Shown: piece after piece, positions 6,600 through 8,460 of the stretch
Numbering within the stretch: the stretch's first letter is position 1
How the letters are laid out: the number at the start of each line of letters is the position of its first letter
Assembly (NCBI GenBank): GCA_905192625.1
Contig: CAJJLI010000062.1
Span: 1 to 8,460 of the forward strand
Origin: an uncultured Clostridium sp.
GTDB lineage: Bacteria > Bacillota > Clostridia > Lachnospirales > Lachnospiraceae
DNA: 8,460 nt
Direction of reading: 5' to 3'
Translations under genes and position numbers: made by a program
The notes under the pieces: model-generated
The model's database searches: none
What the model saw: the letters and a program-made list of their open reading frames with translations, nothing else
Told to the model about the DNA's origin: nothing

Positions 6600-7556
6600 C
6601 TAAAAATCCAGAATCCGATAAAATGCTTCTTTCGGCTTATGCTCCTCATCAAACAACATCGGCCAATTTTTTCTGTTTCTTACAGGAAAATTATCCAACC
6701 ATGTTACATCGTCTGCAACACCCCACAAGGTAACACAGTCAATATAATCTTTATATTCTCGGAATATGCGAAATGCAGTTTCGTATGCCTTTGCTTGTTT
6801 TTCAAGTAATATATCCGATGGTTTTAATAATCTAGTGTGATCATTGTACTCAAAAAGTGAGACATCCATTTCTGTGATATGTATTCTCATATTCAAGGAA
6901 GCATAAGTTTCAATTGTCCGTCGCAAATCATCTTCTGATGGAAAGTAAATATTATGATGACATTGCAAACCTACCCCATCAATCGGAACGCCTCTTTCCT
7001 TCATTCCTTTTATCACTTGAAATATTTTTTCTCTCTTTTCAAGGTTACACTCATTATAATCGTTATAAAATAATTCGGTATCAGGTAGCTGTTCCTTCGC
7101 CATGTGAAATATGATATCCATAAAATTTTCACCAAGTGTTTCAACCCATTTTGACTGACGCATCACCTGACCGGTTTTATCCTCAATCGCTTCATTTACT
7201 ACATCCCAACAAAAGACCTGTTCCTTATATCTCTCCCCAAGAATAGTAATGTGGTTTTTGATACGATTTAATAGTTGCTCTTTACTACCTTCAAATACCC
7301 AATCTGGTGTTTGATTATGCCAAGCAAATGTATGTCCACGAACAAGAAGGTTATTTTCTTTTGCAAACTCAACAATTTTATCTGCTTTCTTAAAATCATA
7401 AATTCCTTCCTGCTCCGTAACACTGGAATACTTCATCTCATTTTCACATGTGATACTATTAAAATGTTCTTTAATAATTGCGTCGTGACTTTCTATGGTT
7501 TTATCACTAACTGCTACTCCAACTTTAAAAAAATCCTTATACTTCTCTTTCAGCAT
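6600..7556 (-). CDS. GH10 endo-1,4-beta-xylanase, intracellular type
   Basis: This enzyme cleaves beta-1,4 bonds in xylan or xylo-oligosaccharides with retention of configuration. The 318 residues make a complete single GH10 (beta/alpha)8 domain with no signal peptide and no binding module, as in cytoplasmic GH10 xylanases. Recognisable blocks are ENEMKYSS (38-45), RGHTFAWHNQTPDWVF (73-88), WDVVNEAIED (117-126) with acid/base Glu122, and IHITEMDVSL (225-234) with nucleophile Glu229. LWGVADDVTWL (277-287) is the usual C-terminal block. The start is well defined, with GGAGG 6 nt before the ATG. It is second in the operon, 66 bp after the GH8 gene and 124 bp before the preferred esterase start (76 bp before the longer one). 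It probably acts on imported oligosaccharides. Confidence 0.95.
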   Translation of the reverse strand: MLKEKYKDFFKVGVAVSDKTIESHDAIIKEHFNSITCENEMKYSSVTEQEGIYDFKKADKIVEFAKENNLLVRGHTFAWHNQTPDWVFEGSKEQLLNRIKNHITILGERYKEQVFCWDVVNEAIEDKTGQVMRQSKWVETLGENFMDIIFHMAKEQLPDTELFYNDYNECNLEKREKIFQVIKGMKERGVPIDGVGLQCHHNIYFPSEDDLRRTIETYASLNMRIHITEMDVSLFEYNDHTRLLKPSDILLEKQAKAYETAFRIFREYKDYIDCVTLWGVADDVTWLDNFPVRNRKNWPMLFDEEHKPKEAFYRILDF

Positions 7557-7562
7557 ATTATT

Positions 7563-7579
7563 CCTCCATGCACCATGCA
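7563..7579 (-). promoter_or_regulatory. GH10 ribosome binding site with adjoining 7-bp tandem repeat
   Basis: On the minus strand GGAGG (7563-7567) lies 6 nt before the ATG at 7556 and fixes that start. A longer reading from TTG at 7601 is open but would place this site inside the gene. Immediately upstream the heptamer TGCATGG occurs twice in tandem (7566-7579), its second copy overlapping the GGAGG. Confidence 0.8.
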
Positions 7580-7622
7580 CTTGAAACAAAATTGATAGCA
7601 ACTACTGTGTTTAACTTTTTTG

Positions 7623-8460
7623 TTAATAAATTCGATACTTCCCAGCTAGCATTAAAAGGCAAAAGAAATATAAACAATTATCATAATATCTACGATCACC
7701 TTTTCTAAGAGGAGTATTTAAAAATGTCTTCACCCATTCCATTTGATATTTACCGGTAGCTGCTAAGGATCCCGCCGCATTGGTAGCTATAATAGCAGTT
7801 GGATGCAGTGCTGGTTGTTCCAGTGCCGTTCCATCGATTAAGTAATTGTAAAACTCCCTTAAATTCGTTGTTTCAGAGAAAAACGTTTGTAATCTATCAA
7901 CAATTACACCAAGTGACGCATCTTTATGAAACCAAGCTGCATCTAAACCAATGTTCATTGCCACACGGTATGCATCAGAATAAAATTGTCCATCATGGAA
8001 CAAACGCTTAGGTAAACCACTATATTCCGCATACTCTGGAGCCATACCCGTAACATCATGACAGGTAATATGTAAGAACTCTCGACTTGCTATAGCTGCC
8101 GTTTTCCAGAAACTTCGGTCTTCCTCTTTTGCCCAAAGTGAAAATAATTCATAAAAATGAGGCAAATGATAGGATGGATCGGTATAATCCGCCTCTGGGA
8201 CGAACCTAATATAGTAATTGTCGTGATCCCACATAGCACGGCCACCCACTACCAATTCATTCTGATGTAGGCAATGCCATAGAATGTCCTTGGCCTGTTC
8301 ACTATAATTAAAGGGCGGTATGCCATCACCCCAGCGGTGACTTGCAAACATTAAAGCCAATGCGAAATATTCCTCACCATCTGGCGCTGGGCCTTCTGCA
8401 TTATTTATTCCCTCAGGTCATACTGACCATGCAAAATCCCCTTCATATTTACCACTAGAT
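7623..8460 (-). pseudogene. GH8 reducing-end exo-oligoxylanase-like gene with in-frame TGA, 5' end off the window
   Basis: The family to which this belongs (Rex type, about 380-390 residues) releases xylose from the reducing end of xylo-oligosaccharides. The frame reads GKYEGDFAWSV, then TGA at 8418-8420, then PEGINNAEGPAPDGEEYFA, and continues unbroken for 264 codons to the stop at 7623. The residues on both sides of the TGA look like continuous GH8 sequence. Later blocks are ASHRWGDGIPPFNYS, FVPEADYTDPSYHLPHFYEL and FYSDAYRVAMNI; the last probably holds the catalytic base. The general acid of this family lies in the N-terminal part, beyond the window. The first in-frame ATG after the TGA is at 8360 with no ribosome site, so a restarted product would lack the acid. 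A nonsense mutation or a base-call error is most likely. It is first in the visible operon, with no signal region in view. Confidence 0.8.

Noticed and set aside
7554..7601. Longer GH10 start from TTG at 7601
   Set aside because: It would bury an ideal GGAGG site with 6-nt spacing inside the gene and add residues not expected before a GH10 fold.
8380..8420. Selenocysteine reading of the GH8 TGA
   Set aside because: I could draw no convincing hairpin in the 40 bases after the TGA, and a selenocysteine at this place is not known for GH8. Not fully excluded without a fold calculation.

Overview
This AT-rich window looks like a low-GC Firmicute, most plausibly a plant-fibre-degrading clostridium of the Lachnospiraceae (Lachnoclostridium phytofermentans type). 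The organism call is inference. It rests on base composition, GGAGG-type ribosome binding sites and a compact xylan-degradation cluster. No rRNA, tRNA, CRISPR array or mobile element was seen.

Left part (1-2927). An oleate hydratase (MCRA family) reads leftward off the window edge. It carries an unusual lysine-rich, membrane-anchor-like N-terminus and RGGRML in place of the usual RGGREM active-site loop. Its upstream region (1352-1701) holds a 16-bp tandem repeat, a candidate promoter and three inverted repeats. Next come an 86-residue gene of unknown function (rightward) and a TetR-family regulator (leftward), convergent with 14 bp between their stops. A 393-bp spacer follows, with a good extended -10 promoter pointing at the next gene.

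Middle (2928-3611). A divergent formate/nitrite transporter (FNT) family channel reads rightward. It keeps the central pore histidine but lacks several canonical FNT motifs. Its last 17 bases overlap the end of the convergent GH43 gene.

Right part (3595-8460). Four leftward genes appear to form one xylan/arabinoxylan operon. In transcription order they are a GH8 exo-oligoxylanase-like gene (5' end off the window, broken by an in-frame TGA), a GH10 xylanase without a signal peptide, a CE1 feruloyl-esterase-like lipoprotein, and a GH43 arabinofuranosidase/xylosidase without a signal peptide. The inferred job split is that the surface lipoprotein esterase strips acyl decorations, imported xylo-oligosaccharides are cut in the cytoplasm by GH10 and, if it were functional, GH8, and GH43 removes arabinose or xylose. 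The operon promoter and any oligosaccharide importer would lie beyond 8460.

No clearly new multi-gene system was found. The items most worth checking are the nonsense codon in GH8, the atypical oleate hydratase, the divergent FNT channel, and the poorly defined translation starts of the esterase and GH43 genes, the latter with a G7 tract in its leader.
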